NCBI RefSeq assembly: GCF_014305155.1
Contig: NZ_JACRUK010000008.1
Coordinates: 1 to 64,000, forward strand
Source of the DNA: Flavobacterium muglaense
GTDB taxonomy: Bacteria; Bacteroidota; Bacteroidia; Flavobacteriales; Flavobacteriaceae
DNA: 64,000 bases
Direction of reading: 5' to 3'
This document shows positions 25,752-34,458 of the stretch, piece by piece (position 1 is the first letter of the stretch; each line of letters starts with the position of its first letter). The notes under the pieces are model-generated. The model had not been told where the DNA came from, did not search any database, and saw nothing but the letters and a program-made list of their open reading frames with translations. A program made the position numbers and the translations under genes.

Positions 25752-26809
25752 CTTGAAATTAAAGTAAAACTATGATCGATCCCTCGATATTGATTGTACA
25801 ATAAAATCGTTTTATAATCTGATTTTTCAACTGCATTTATTTTTATAACATCCGGAATATTTTGAGTTTTAATGATGTTAGCACCCACAAATAAACCAAA
25901 AGCAGAAGCTGTATTGTACTCCCCGCTTAAATGTTTGTAATACACTTGTGGAATTTTTACAAAACTCTTTTCGGAAATATTTTTATAAAAACCATCAAAT
26001 TCTACATCTCCATTATACCCCAAAATCACAGCATCAATATCACTAATTTGCAAAGTATTTGACTTCAAAAAAGCAATTATCTTATCTTCTACTTCTTCAA
26101 CATCTAATTGATTGAGTATTTCGACATCTAAAACTTCGGCATATGTTTGTTCCCTTTTCTTGTCTTCTAAAACAAAGAAAGTCGCACCCTCACCATAAAC
26201 AACTCCTTTTGTAGTTGAATTTAAAACTGGATATGGCCCTTCCAATTCTTGTTTTATATAACCAGCCAATTTAAACAAGGAAGTAGTATAATCTGAAATT
26301 TCATCAACCCCTCCAATTAAAATTGACGTTGCCTCTTCTTCCTCAATTTTCATTTTAGCATCTAATAATGCTGATTCGAAGGAAACAGAACCGTTAACAA
26401 AAGTAACATTGTAAGCTTTACATTGTAGTCCTAAAGCAATTTGCCCGCCCACAGTATTGTGCGTAGATTGAATGAAAGATGTAGGAGTTAGGAATTCTTC
26501 GTTGTTGTCCAAAATCGCTTTCAAAAACTTCTCTGAATCTTCAATACAGCCCATACCTGTACCAGTAATAATAGCGTCTATAGTATCAAGTTGCGCTTCT
26601 TTTAAAGCTAAAGTAGATGCTACAATACTATTTTTAACACCTTTAGCCATTCGTCTGATAGCAACTGGAGAAATAAAATCCTTGTAAACTGGGGTTTTTA
26701 ACGGTAATAAAATACTGTTTTCTAGTACCTCTACTTCTTCTAGAAAAACAGTGTCAAATGTTTTTTGAGCCGAGATACAACCTAGACCGTTGATATATGT
26801 CTTTTTCAT
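25745..26809 (-). CDS. Ketosynthase-like protein lacking the catalytic triad (chain-length-factor type)
   Basis: A 354-residue thiolase-fold protein related to FabF. Aligned by eye with the ketosynthase directly upstream, the Cys motif is replaced by FVNGSVSFESAL (Cys to Ser). The HGTATP His region reads LGYNGDVEFD, and the second His motif (FTGHTLAAA) reads LSGEYNTASA. It therefore should not condense by itself. In aryl-polyene systems a catalytic ketosynthase pairs with such a chain-length factor. The 4-base overlap with the active enzyme at 26806-28008 supports a heterodimer. Pairing is inferred. Confidence 0.8.
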   Translation of the reverse strand: MKKTYINGLGCISAQKTFDTVFLEEVEVLENSILLPLKTPVYKDFISPVAIRRMAKGVKNSIVASTLALKEAQLDTIDAIITGTGMGCIEDSEKFLKAILDNNEEFLTPTSFIQSTHNTVGGQIALGLQCKAYNVTFVNGSVSFESALLDAKMKIEEEEATSILIGGVDEISDYTTSLFKLAGYIKQELEGPYPVLNSTTKGVVYGEGATFFVLEDKKREQTYAEVLDVEILNQLDVEEVEDKIIAFLKSNTLQISDIDAVILGYNGDVEFDGFYKNISEKSFVKIPQVYYKHLSGEYNTASAFGLFVGANIIKTQNIPDVIKINAVEKSDYKTILLYNQYRGIDHSFTLISRC

Positions 26810-28008
26810 TCGCTTTTAGAAAATATAAGTGTTGAACAATTCCCACCAAAACCAAAAGAATTAGACAATACATGTTGAACATTTTTATATTTCAATGTCG
26901 TTTGCGGAATTAAATTGAATTCATTCATTGGTGTTTTAAAATTCAAATTTGGAAAAACCACATTATTTTGAATTGCTAGCACACTATAAACAGCTTCAAT
27001 AGCTGCCGCTGCCGCCAAAGTATGTCCCGTAAAAGGTTTAGTCGAGCTAAAGTCCGGTACGTTATCTTCTCCAAAAAGCCTTACAATTGCTCGCCCCTCA
27101 GATAAATCGTTATTAGGCGTTGCAGTTCCATGTACATTGATATAATCTATTTGTTCTGGTTTCAAATCAGCTACTTTAAAAGCTTTCTGCATAGCAAGTA
27201 AAGCACCTTCACCGTTTTCTGAAGAGGCTGTTTGATGAAAAGCATCATTGGCATTACCATAACCTGATACCCTAGCCAAAACCGTTTTGTTTTGCTTTTC
27301 AACAACTTCATCTGATTCTAACACCAGATAGGCCGCAGCTTCACCTAGATTCAACCCTTTACGATCATTATCAAATGGGCTATTATAACCATCAGATAAA
27401 ATCATTAATGTTTTAAATCCGTTTATGGTAAATTTTGCCAAAGCATCCGTTCCTCCAACAATAACACGATCTAATTTTCCAGATTTAATCATTCTTGCGC
27501 CTAGCATAATTGCGTTGGCAGCAGAGGAACAAGCGGTACTTATAGTCGTTACCATTCCTTTTAAACCTAGCTCTTCGGCGATTTTTTGAGACACATCTCC
27601 TCCATCATGACATTTGATAAACTTTACCAGTTCTTCATTATCAAAATAATCATAATAATGTCTTTCGGTCATATCCATTCCGCCAACACTTGTTGCCGAA
27701 ATTAACCCTGTCTTGTATTCATTAATTGAACTAATCCCAGCATTATCAACTGCTTGTTTAGCTGCGATAACGCCTAACATCGCTGTTCTTGAAAAATTAT
27801 TATCCGCTTTAAGCTGTAATTCTTCAATTAACTGCTCATTTGTTTTTTTTATTTCTCCTACTTTGATGATATCAATATGAACTGTCGAAATATTTTCGAT
27901 AGTACTAATGGCAACTCTGTTATTTAATAATGAACTAAAATTATCTTCTACCGAATTTCCGATAGAAGATATAATACCCATTCCAGTTATGGCAACTCCT
28001 TTATTCAT
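26806..28008 (-). CDS. Beta-ketoacyl-ACP synthase II-type, catalytic partner of the chain-length factor
   Basis: This 400-residue FabF-like enzyme has the complete Cys-His-His set: STACSSAANAI (Cys near residue 160), NVHGTATPNND and KPFTGHTLAAAAAIE. The C-terminal NSFGFGGNCSTLIF loop is typical. It should perform the repeated condensations with malonyl-ACP that build the polyene. The gene runs into its partner with a 4-base overlap and lies 79 bases below an acyl carrier protein gene. Confidence 0.9.
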   Translation of the reverse strand: MNKGVAITGMGIISSIGNSVEDNFSSLLNNRVAISTIENISTVHIDIIKVGEIKKTNEQLIEELQLKADNNFSRTAMLGVIAAKQAVDNAGISSINEYKTGLISATSVGGMDMTERHYYDYFDNEELVKFIKCHDGGDVSQKIAEELGLKGMVTTISTACSSAANAIMLGARMIKSGKLDRVIVGGTDALAKFTINGFKTLMILSDGYNSPFDNDRKGLNLGEAAAYLVLESDEVVEKQNKTVLARVSGYGNANDAFHQTASSENGEGALLAMQKAFKVADLKPEQIDYINVHGTATPNNDLSEGRAIVRLFGEDNVPDFSSTKPFTGHTLAAAAAIEAVYSVLAIQNNVVFPNLNFKTPMNEFNLIPQTTLKYKNVQHVLSNSFGFGGNCSTLIFSKSE

Positions 28009-28087
28009 TGAATACTAGATACTATAGATTACGGTTTTAAACTTATGACGAATCACTGTTTAAAAAAAATCTAATTAGGCTAATTAA

Positions 28088-28345
28088 TTATTTTGTTCTA
28101 TTGGCTGTGATATAAGCTCCCATAGTTTCTATAGACTGAAAAATATCTTTCCCCTCTTTTGGATCTACTAACTTGATACCATAATCTTTATCTAACATTA
28201 CAATTAACTCTAATGCATCGATAGAGTCTAAACCTAACCCGTCTCCAAATAATGGATCGTCATCATTAACATCTTCAATATTGATATCTTCTAAATTTAG
28301 AACTTCAATGATTTTACTTTTTAATTCTTGCTTTAATGCTTCCAT
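28088..28345 (-). CDS. Acyl carrier protein 1 of the flexirubin locus
   Basis: An 85-residue acidic four-helix carrier protein. The phosphopantetheine attachment serine sits in GLGLDSIDALELIVMLD, where DSI replaces the usual DSL. It is separate from the housekeeping AcpP by its long helix II and its place among ketosynthases. It probably holds the growing aryl polyene. A second carrier protein gene lies at 39622-39873. Confidence 0.92.
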   Translation of the reverse strand: MEALKQELKSKIIEVLNLEDINIEDVNDDDPLFGDGLGLDSIDALELIVMLDKDYGIKLVDPKEGKDIFQSIETMGAYITANRTK

Positions 28346-28348
28346 GTT

Positions 28349-28960
28349 TTATTTATATAATTTTTTTATTGATTCTTCGCTATGTTCCAACTCTCCTTCT
28401 GCACCAACTAAATAGAGTAAAGTTTTGTATTCTTCGTCAAAATATTCTACCCATCCACAAAGTACGCTTGTTGCTTTATTTTTTTCTAAAAGAATATTTG
28501 CATAATTCATCATAAATAATGGATTGAACTGAGCAAATACAAAAAACGAATTCTCGCTTTTTAATTGGTGTCGTATGCTAATTTCACCCAAACAAATATT
28601 AGGCAAAGTATACACAAAAACTGCAGGACTAGGGTAATAACTCCCCTTATCTGTAATAGAACTTTGATATTTTGTATCGGTATCTAAACTCGACGATTTG
28701 TTAGAAAAAACTAAAGCAGTATTGTTCTCTTGTTCTTCATTTTCTGTCTTCTCTAATAACAGTTCTGTGGCTAAAAAAGCAAGTTTACTTAAATTATCCA
28801 TCTTGAAAAACTTTGGATAATCAATATTAAAATGTTGATAAACACTTTTAGAAAAATCAGAAAAAAGACTTTGCTCTTTTTCGAATAAAATTTTTCCATT
28901 TACCTTAATTTGATTTTCTTCAATGGTACAAAAAGACTGTATGTAAGTTTTATTTGCCAT
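28349..28960 (-). CDS. Truncated ketosynthase-like protein (N-terminal thiolase-half homologue)
   Basis: This 203-residue protein resembles only the first half of a beta-ketoacyl synthase. LAFLATELLLEK and TALVFSNKSSSLDTD match the early region, and SPAVFVYTLPNICLGEISIRH matches the segment before the active-site loop. The place where the Cys would lie reads SENSFFVFAQFNP, with no Cys or downstream His motifs. It is preceded and followed by intact genes at 2-3 base spacing, so it is not a recent break. The same short form accompanies aryl-polyene genes elsewhere, as I recall. A structural or regulatory role with the ketosynthases is possible. Confidence 0.72.
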   Translation of the reverse strand: MANKTYIQSFCTIEENQIKVNGKILFEKEQSLFSDFSKSVYQHFNIDYPKFFKMDNLSKLAFLATELLLEKTENEEQENNTALVFSNKSSSLDTDTKYQSSITDKGSYYPSPAVFVYTLPNICLGEISIRHQLKSENSFFVFAQFNPLFMMNYANILLEKNKATSVLCGWVEYFDEEYKTLLYLVGAEGELEHSEESIKKLYK

Positions 28961-28962
28961 CT

Positions 28963-30102
28963 TTAGTTTATTTTTTCGAATAAAACAGCCGTATTACAAC
29001 CTCCAAAACCAGATGCGGTTTTCAAGAAGTAACGACTATTTTTAGTTCCGTTTTCTTTTATAACATTTATATCCTGACTTACTCCTAACTCATCAAATCC
29101 CATTGTTGCCAATAATTTATTTTCTAAAACAGATTGGATACCAATTACCGTTTCCAGTAAACCAGATGCGCCTAGTGTATGTCCGTAATATCCTTTCAAG
29201 CTATTTACCGGAGCTTTTTCTAACTGTAACCTATTGAATGCAATAGCCTCCATCTCGTCATTGAAAGGGGTAGCCGTTCCATGAGCCGAAATATAATCGA
29301 TTGCAGCTGCCTCAATATTAGCTTCGATTAAAGCACTCTTAATACTTCTAAAAAGCCCTTCTCCAGTTCTAGATGGTCCGGAGATATGATTGGCATCGTT
29401 TATGGAGCCGTCTCCTATAATTTTCACTTTGACCCCTTCTTTATTAGAAGAAACCAATACTGCAGCCGCAGCTTCGCCAAGAGTTACTCCTGTTCTATTT
29501 TTCGAATACGGTTTACAAGGCAAATTACTCATGGCTTGAAAAGAATTAAATCCTGATAGAACAAATTCTGAAATTTCATCTCCTGCCACTATAAAAACAT
29601 CATCATACATCCCGCTCTCAATCAATCGCTTAGCAACCGAAATCGCCAACACTCCAGAAACACAAGCGTTTGAAATAACAATTGGTTCCGTTTTAAACTT
29701 AAAATAATCTGCAATGTTTTGAGCAAATTGATGTAAATAAGCATTCGTATTATCTTCTATCGCGCTATTTTGCAATGCTGTTATATTTCCTTTTGTAGTA
29801 GAGAGTACAAAGGCTGTTCGGTCATCTAAAACTAAATTGGCTTTTTTAATAATTGGATCTAAAGCCAAAATCATCATTTTTTCTAAACGCGAAAATCCAG
29901 TTGCAGCAGTCACTTTGGCGAAAGCCGTATTTAAATTTTCGTCATCAATTTGTGACGCGTAGAAAGATTCCTTCATCAAACCCGTGTTTTGATGCAATTG
30001 AATGCCCGAAACCCCACCATCAATATTTTTCATATTGGTAGCGACATCAAACCCAATAGGTGTGATGCAATTTGTTTGAGTAATAAAAACTTCTTTTGTC
30101 AT
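28963..30102 (-). CDS. Beta-ketoacyl-ACP synthase II-type (second active ketosynthase)
   Basis: A 379-residue FabF-like enzyme with intact catalytic motifs: VISNACVSGVLAISVA (Cys near residue 147), SAHGTATPFND and GYYGHTLGASGLLE. The SGFGGCNTAVLF loop ends the protein. It is somewhat short at the N-terminus compared with FabF (about 410). It probably starts or extends one of the two chains of the flexirubin; which one is not shown by sequence. Confidence 0.88.
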   Translation of the reverse strand: MTKEVFITQTNCITPIGFDVATNMKNIDGGVSGIQLHQNTGLMKESFYASQIDDENLNTAFAKVTAATGFSRLEKMMILALDPIIKKANLVLDDRTAFVLSTTKGNITALQNSAIEDNTNAYLHQFAQNIADYFKFKTEPIVISNACVSGVLAISVAKRLIESGMYDDVFIVAGDEISEFVLSGFNSFQAMSNLPCKPYSKNRTGVTLGEAAAAVLVSSNKEGVKVKIIGDGSINDANHISGPSRTGEGLFRSIKSALIEANIEAAAIDYISAHGTATPFNDEMEAIAFNRLQLEKAPVNSLKGYYGHTLGASGLLETVIGIQSVLENKLLATMGFDELGVSQDINVIKENGTKNSRYFLKTASGFGGCNTAVLFEKIN

Positions 30103-30106
30103 TTTA

Positions 30107-30568
30107 TTATTTTAATAGTCCTACTTTTCGTTTCCATTCTTCATAAAATGGAGGATTGGTCAACATTAATTCGCCTTTACCATCAAGAAAAACCTGTACC
30201 GTTTCACCCGTACATGAAACCTTATTGTCTTTATCAAATATTTTGTATCTAAAAATCATTTTTGCAGCAGGAGTATCAACTATTGTCGTTTCAATTCGAG
30301 CTACATCACCATAGCGCAAGGATAATTTGTGTTCACAAGTAGACTTCACAATTGGCGTTGTAAACCCATTACCAAAAACATCCAAATATGAAATTCCATG
30401 TTGACGACCAAACGCTTCACGGCCATCTTCAAAATAGGTGATATAATTGCCATGCCACACTATTCCAAGAGGATCGGTTTCGTTAAAACGAACTCTGATC
30501 TCCTCACTAACCGTTAAAGCAATCGCTTCTTTATACTGATCTTTTCTTTTTATCATATAATAATGCAA
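30107..30568 (-). CDS. Hot-dog thioesterase of the 4-hydroxybenzoyl-CoA/YbgC type
   Basis: The product has up to 153 residues. The YbgC-type motif RVRFNETDPLGIVWHGNYITYFEDGR is complete, with the catalytic Asp in NETD and HGNY. It likely releases acyl groups from ACP or CoA. The open frame overlaps the permease gene by 38 bases. A start at the internal ATG at 30556 (MIKRKDQ) would shorten the overlap and is equally plausible. Confidence 0.85.
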   Translation of the reverse strand: MHYYMIKRKDQYKEAIALTVSEEIRVRFNETDPLGIVWHGNYITYFEDGREAFGRQHGISYLDVFGNGFTTPIVKSTCEHKLSLRYGDVARIETTIVDTPAAKMIFRYKIFDKDNKVSCTGETVQVFLDGKGELMLTNPPFYEEWKRKVGLLK

Positions 30569-31814
30569 TAGTTATTGTAATCACGAAAAACATAAACAGC
30601 AAGCCAATCTCTGGCAAAATCTCCAAGATACCAGCGTTGCGTAACAATACGTCATAAAAGGCATTTAACCCCCAATTCATTGGAGACGATTTAGCAACGA
30701 TTTGCATAACGTGTGGCATTGCAAAAACAGGAACCCAGACACCACCAATTGCTGCCAAAATGATAGTTGCGGTAGCCCCAAATGGCGCCGATTGTTCTTG
30801 AGTTTTAGCTACAGTTCCTAATAAAATTCCGAATCCTATTGCGGCAAATCCTGAAAACATTGCCACAATAGTCATTAAAAATAAATTTCCTTCGATATTA
30901 AGCGATGGTAATCCGATATGTGGAAACAAGAATACAGCAACAGCTAACATCATGTAAAACTGCACCATACAAATAACAAGGTATGTTATTGTTTTTCCTG
31001 CTATAACGATTCCATTTGACACTGGATTAGTTCGTAAACGTATAAATGTGCCTTGTGTTTTCTCTTTAACGATATTGATTGACAATGGGATTACAATAAA
31101 GAAAATTGCAAACAGTGTCCAAGCTGGTACATTGTGCTGTACGGAATTTGGAATAACTTCCTTATTATTAACTCTAGGAACAATTTCTTTGAAGCTAATA
31201 AAACTCTTTTGCTCAAAACTAGTTGTTCCTTCGCCCAATTGCTCCTGAAAAGCAGTGTAGATAGAGCGTGTTTCAATTTGCGAAATCATTTTATCAATTG
31301 AACTCATCACAGCATTCTTGAAACTAAGCTGGGTTGCTGGATCAAAATAAAGCTTAACTTCTTTTTGACTCACCAGTTTAGATTTCTTTGGTACTGCTGT
31401 ACTATCACTGAACCCAAGACTACTGACTATTGTTTCTACATTTTGGTCAATTTTTGCTTGTAAATCGCTACTTAAATGGGATGGGATAATAATAGCCAAT
31501 TGAAAGGTTCCTTTAAAAACAGCTTCCTTAGCCATTTTTTCTGTCAGTGGTTTATTGTCTATTTGAGTAACTACAGAAAAAACCTCGCTTTTTTGTAAAT
31601 TTTCAAAAACAGAATTAGACACACTCCCTTTGTCATTATCAACTAATAAAATGGGGATTTTTGTGTTACTCAGATTTTTTAAAGTACTATCTTGAATCAG
31701 GGTAACCATTATTATCAACACCAATGGCATTAAAAAAAGAATGATTACGCCACCAATATCTCTTTTTAACAACAAAAACTCTTTGCAAATTGACTGGTAT
31801 AACTTATATATCAT
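30531..31814 (-). CDS. ABC-2 type transporter permease
   Basis: A 427-residue membrane protein. One N-terminal helix (VIILFLMPLVLIIMVTLI) is followed by an extracytoplasmic domain of about 200 residues. Five or six C-terminal helices follow, including WTLFAIFFIVIPLSINIVKE and the ATIILAAIGGVWVPVFAM region. This is the YhgE/DrrB-like exporter layout. It overlaps its ATPase by 11 bases. Together they likely export the pigment or a precursor lipid, in parallel with the MMPL protein. Confidence 0.86.
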   Translation of the reverse strand: MIYKLYQSICKEFLLLKRDIGGVIILFLMPLVLIIMVTLIQDSTLKNLSNTKIPILLVDNDKGSVSNSVFENLQKSEVFSVVTQIDNKPLTEKMAKEAVFKGTFQLAIIIPSHLSSDLQAKIDQNVETIVSSLGFSDSTAVPKKSKLVSQKEVKLYFDPATQLSFKNAVMSSIDKMISQIETRSIYTAFQEQLGEGTTSFEQKSFISFKEIVPRVNNKEVIPNSVQHNVPAWTLFAIFFIVIPLSINIVKEKTQGTFIRLRTNPVSNGIVIAGKTITYLVICMVQFYMMLAVAVFLFPHIGLPSLNIEGNLFLMTIVAMFSGFAAIGFGILLGTVAKTQEQSAPFGATATIILAAIGGVWVPVFAMPHVMQIVAKSSPMNWGLNAFYDVLLRNAGILEILPEIGLLFMFFVITITIALLYDKKKRSV

Positions 31815-32556
31815 CTCTCAAATCATTTCCTGTTAAAGCAATAAAAACATCTTCTAAGTTTTTAGCTCCTAAAGTTCCATTTATCAAATCAATTGGAGTT
31901 CCTTGCGCATAAATTTTTCCTTGATCCAGTATTGCAATATCAGTGCAAAACTCCTGCGCTTCGGCCAAATGGTGAGAAGTATAAATAATTGTGGTCCCGT
32001 TTTTATTTAATTTTTTCAAATAGTCAATAATCGCATTTTTTGATTGCACATCAACTCCTACTGTGGGTTCGTCCAGAAACAAAACCTTTGGATTGTGTAA
32101 AACACCCGCAATTAAATTAATACGACGTTTCATTCCTCCCGAGAAAGTTTCAATCCTTTTATCGGCAAATTTCAATAAACCTAAAAAATCCAAACTCTCT
32201 ATCACTTTCTCTTTTAGATCATTCCCCTTTAATCCATACATACTCCCAAAGTAAGTCAAATTTTCACGAGCTGTTAAAGTAGGATAAAGTGCATACTCCT
32301 GAGGTACTACACCGATGATTTTTTTCAATTCATCCTCATGGTCTGAGTACGTCATGCCAGCTATAGAAAAGCTACCAGATGTAGGCTTCACTAATCCGCA
32401 TAGCATGGAAATCAACGTTGTTTTACCAGCACCATTAGGTCCTAATAAACCAAAAATCTGACCCTCATTTATGGCAAGCGTAAAATCGTTCAAAGAATAC
32501 ATCTCTGCATTTTTGTACTTTTTTGATAGTTGCGTTATTTGTATAATTGATTGCAA
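31804..32556 (-). CDS. ABC transporter ATP-binding protein
   Basis: A 250-residue ATPase with Walker A GPNGAGKTTLISML, Q-loop VVPQEYALYPTLTA, signature FSGGMKRRINLIAG, Walker B VLFLDEPTVGVD and the H-loop YTSHHLAEAQ. It is a drug/lipid exporter type (DrrA-like) and is coupled by overlap to the ABC-2 permease. The partner and the pigment operon context suggest product export. Confidence 0.9.
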   Translation of the reverse strand: MQSIIQITQLSKKYKNAEMYSLNDFTLAINEGQIFGLLGPNGAGKTTLISMLCGLVKPTSGSFSIAGMTYSDHEDELKKIIGVVPQEYALYPTLTARENLTYFGSMYGLKGNDLKEKVIESLDFLGLLKFADKRIETFSGGMKRRINLIAGVLHNPKVLFLDEPTVGVDVQSKNAIIDYLKKLNKNGTTIIYTSHHLAEAQEFCTDIAILDQGKIYAQGTPIDLINGTLGAKNLEDVFIALTGNDLRDDI

Positions 32557-32565
32557 AATAATTGT

Positions 32566-33564
32566 TTAGCTAATTACTTTTTTTAATTTCTTAAAAAATA
32601 TTTCTTCTTGATCAGCAATATACAAAAGTTGATCAGCAATAGTGTTATACACGTCTGCCTTTGTGCTTCTGTTCTTATATACTCTTGAAGCTTCAACAGC
32701 AAAATCTCTCCATAGATCGCCAATTACAGTCATTTCTTTCGAAAGATTTTCTAGCTCTTTATTTTCTAAAATTTTTGAAGCCTCTTCTAAAAATGCTGCA
32801 TAAATAAACCGAAAACCACCACCACCGGTTCCTATTTCTTCTTGCATTCGCACCATCTGAGCTAAGTAGTGATTTGCTTTTTTAGTACCGTTTTTAATAG
32901 GCCATTTTCTAATTTGTTTGCTTACAAATCGAATTCCACGTACCCCAATAATAGGCATTGGAGCCAGCATATCACGACAGGTATTCTTTATCCCTTTTAC
33001 GATAGCACTTTTAAAATCTACCTGTTCTGGAATTTGTATTGGATAATACATTTGACCTCTAGGTGCAAAGGCTCCTTTGGCAAAACGTACCTTATCTAAC
33101 TCTTTATGAGTTAAAGTTGTTACGTTTTCCATCACAGGGTCGCTTATTAAATAATCTGTTTCGGTCTTTCCGTAAACAACCAAATTGTGGGCATTAAAGT
33201 GAAAACGGTATTCGTCCGGAAAATAACTAAGGTTATACACCCCAACTTGCAATCCCGATGGTATATTGTTTTTTAAATTGTGATCTAATGCTTTTGTAGC
33301 ATTCGCTTCACTGGCAAACTTTTGTCTTTTAATTTTTAATCCTAACCTTTTGGCTAGCTTATTAAAAATTTGACCTGGCAAAGGCCTGTAGCTTATTGCA
33401 GGTGCATAATTGACCTTTAGAAAAGGCAAATAAACAAAGAAAAGTCCAGACCCAATTCCAAAAACCATTGGCTCACTAATATCCAATCCGTTATGTTTTA
33501 ACAAATTAGAAGCTACTCCGTTTTCACAATGAGCCGATTGATGGTGTGTAAAATTAGTTTGCAT
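32566..33564 (-). CDS. BtrH-like acyl-transfer protein
   Basis: A 332-residue protein with the BtrH N-terminal pattern: an early HCENGVASNLLKHNG (candidate Cys near residue 14), GIGSGLFFVYLPFL, a central FHFNAHNLVVYGKTETDYLISDPV with a candidate His-Asp pair, then a helical C-terminal domain (DUF4872-like). BtrH transfers an acyl group from a carrier protein onto an amine in butirosin synthesis and has a papain-like fold. Here an analogous transfer from ACP to the dialkylresorcinol hydroxyl is conceivable. It overlaps the following 134-residue gene by one base. Confidence 0.75.
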   Translation of the reverse strand: MQTNFTHHQSAHCENGVASNLLKHNGLDISEPMVFGIGSGLFFVYLPFLKVNYAPAISYRPLPGQIFNKLAKRLGLKIKRQKFASEANATKALDHNLKNNIPSGLQVGVYNLSYFPDEYRFHFNAHNLVVYGKTETDYLISDPVMENVTTLTHKELDKVRFAKGAFAPRGQMYYPIQIPEQVDFKSAIVKGIKNTCRDMLAPMPIIGVRGIRFVSKQIRKWPIKNGTKKANHYLAQMVRMQEEIGTGGGGFRFIYAAFLEEASKILENKELENLSKEMTVIGDLWRDFAVEASRVYKNRSTKADVYNTIADQLLYIADQEEIFFKKLKKVIS

Positions 33565-33968
33565 TAATTAGTTTTAAAATTTTTTAATTCATTAATAGAA
33601 ATATCAAAAGCATCAGCATATTTCTGCAATACTTTATCGCTTAAACCTTTAAAGTTTTCAGGTTTAAAATCTCTTTTTACACGCCATTGCCACATTCCTA
33701 CGTAACTAGATAGTATAGACAAATCCATTCTACTAACCTCCATAAAATAATAAATAGGGCTACGTTCGTTGTTTTCAACCTGTTCTTTTGCCACAGCAAT
33801 ACGCTCACTTATCTCATCAATAGAATTGGAAAGCGCGATTGTTTTTGGCTCCCAACCTGTACTTAAAGCAGTGGTATAGTTTCCCTTTTCATCCGTTGCA
33901 TAAACGAGTTCTTTCATATTTATATTAGAAAGATTTCCTTTGTCTTGTGGTACTTCTTCTTTTTTCAT
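33564..33968 (-). CDS. Conserved protein of unknown function, coupled to the BtrH-like gene
   Basis: A 134-residue soluble protein without a signal peptide or membrane segment. Features are NNERSPIYYFMEVSRMDLSILSSYVGMWQWRVKRDFKPENF and a helical C-terminus (KYADAFDISINELKNF) that resembles a short HTH-like or MPN-type helix pair. I do not recognise a family function. The one-base overlap with the BtrH-like gene and the 5-base gap to the hot-dog gene suggest a dedicated partner in the pigment pathway. Confidence 0.7.
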   Translation of the reverse strand: MKKEEVPQDKGNLSNINMKELVYATDEKGNYTTALSTGWEPKTIALSNSIDEISERIAVAKEQVENNERSPIYYFMEVSRMDLSILSSYVGMWQWRVKRDFKPENFKGLSDKVLQKYADAFDISINELKNFKTN

Positions 33969-33973
33969 GAATG

Positions 33974-34447
33974 TTAACGCTTTGGGTTTTTATCTTGAAT
34001 AAAAAGGTTGATTTCACCTTCTAAAAGTAATTCTTCATTATGAAACGTTTTACAGTTCATAGTACACAAGCTATAATCATCAGTGATAAACTTAGATACC
34101 AATACTGCTTTTGTACTTATGGTACTTCCCGATTTTGGGAGTGCATGAATTTTTAATGTTTTGATTCCGCTTATAAAACCCACCACATCAACATCATCCT
34201 TATCTTGATTATTTTCATCTATAAAAAAATCCTTTGCGATAATTGATGAACAAGTTTGAGCCATATTTTCTATTAAGCCTGCTTCAATAAAAACATCATT
34301 TTGGATAAATATATTATCCCCTTTGATTTCAAAAATGGTTTCCACATTTTCATGATCCATTAAAACAATTAAATCTACCATAAGCATAGGTGCTCGATGT
34401 GGTAAATATCTTTTAATGTCAACTAGATTAGCTTTTTTCTTTGTCAA
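33974..34447 (-). CDS. ApeP-like hot-dog protein, putative hydroxyacyl-ACP dehydratase
   Basis: A 157-residue hot-dog protein beginning DIKRYLPHRAPMLMVDLIV, as in aryl-polyene ApeP-type dehydratases. The helix motif GLIENMAQTCSS keeps the Glu, while the GHFPG His of FabZ is absent (aligned region FIQNDVF). The catalytic His may be the one in LPHRAPM, as proposed for this subgroup by position, not proven. It sits between the 134-residue gene and a paralogous hot-dog gene, suggesting a heteromer. Confidence 0.8.
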   Translation of the reverse strand: MTKKKANLVDIKRYLPHRAPMLMVDLIVLMDHENVETIFEIKGDNIFIQNDVFIEAGLIENMAQTCSSIIAKDFFIDENNQDKDDVDVVGFISGIKTLKIHALPKSGSTISTKAVLVSKFITDDYSLCTMNCKTFHNEELLLEGEINLFIQDKNPKR

Positions 34448-34458
34448 AATCTATAAAA

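Noticed and set aside
28349..28960. Ketosynthase pseudogene produced by recent deletion
   Set aside because: Clean start and stop, 2-3 base spacing to both neighbours and no leftover C-terminal ketosynthase sequence point to a kept short protein.
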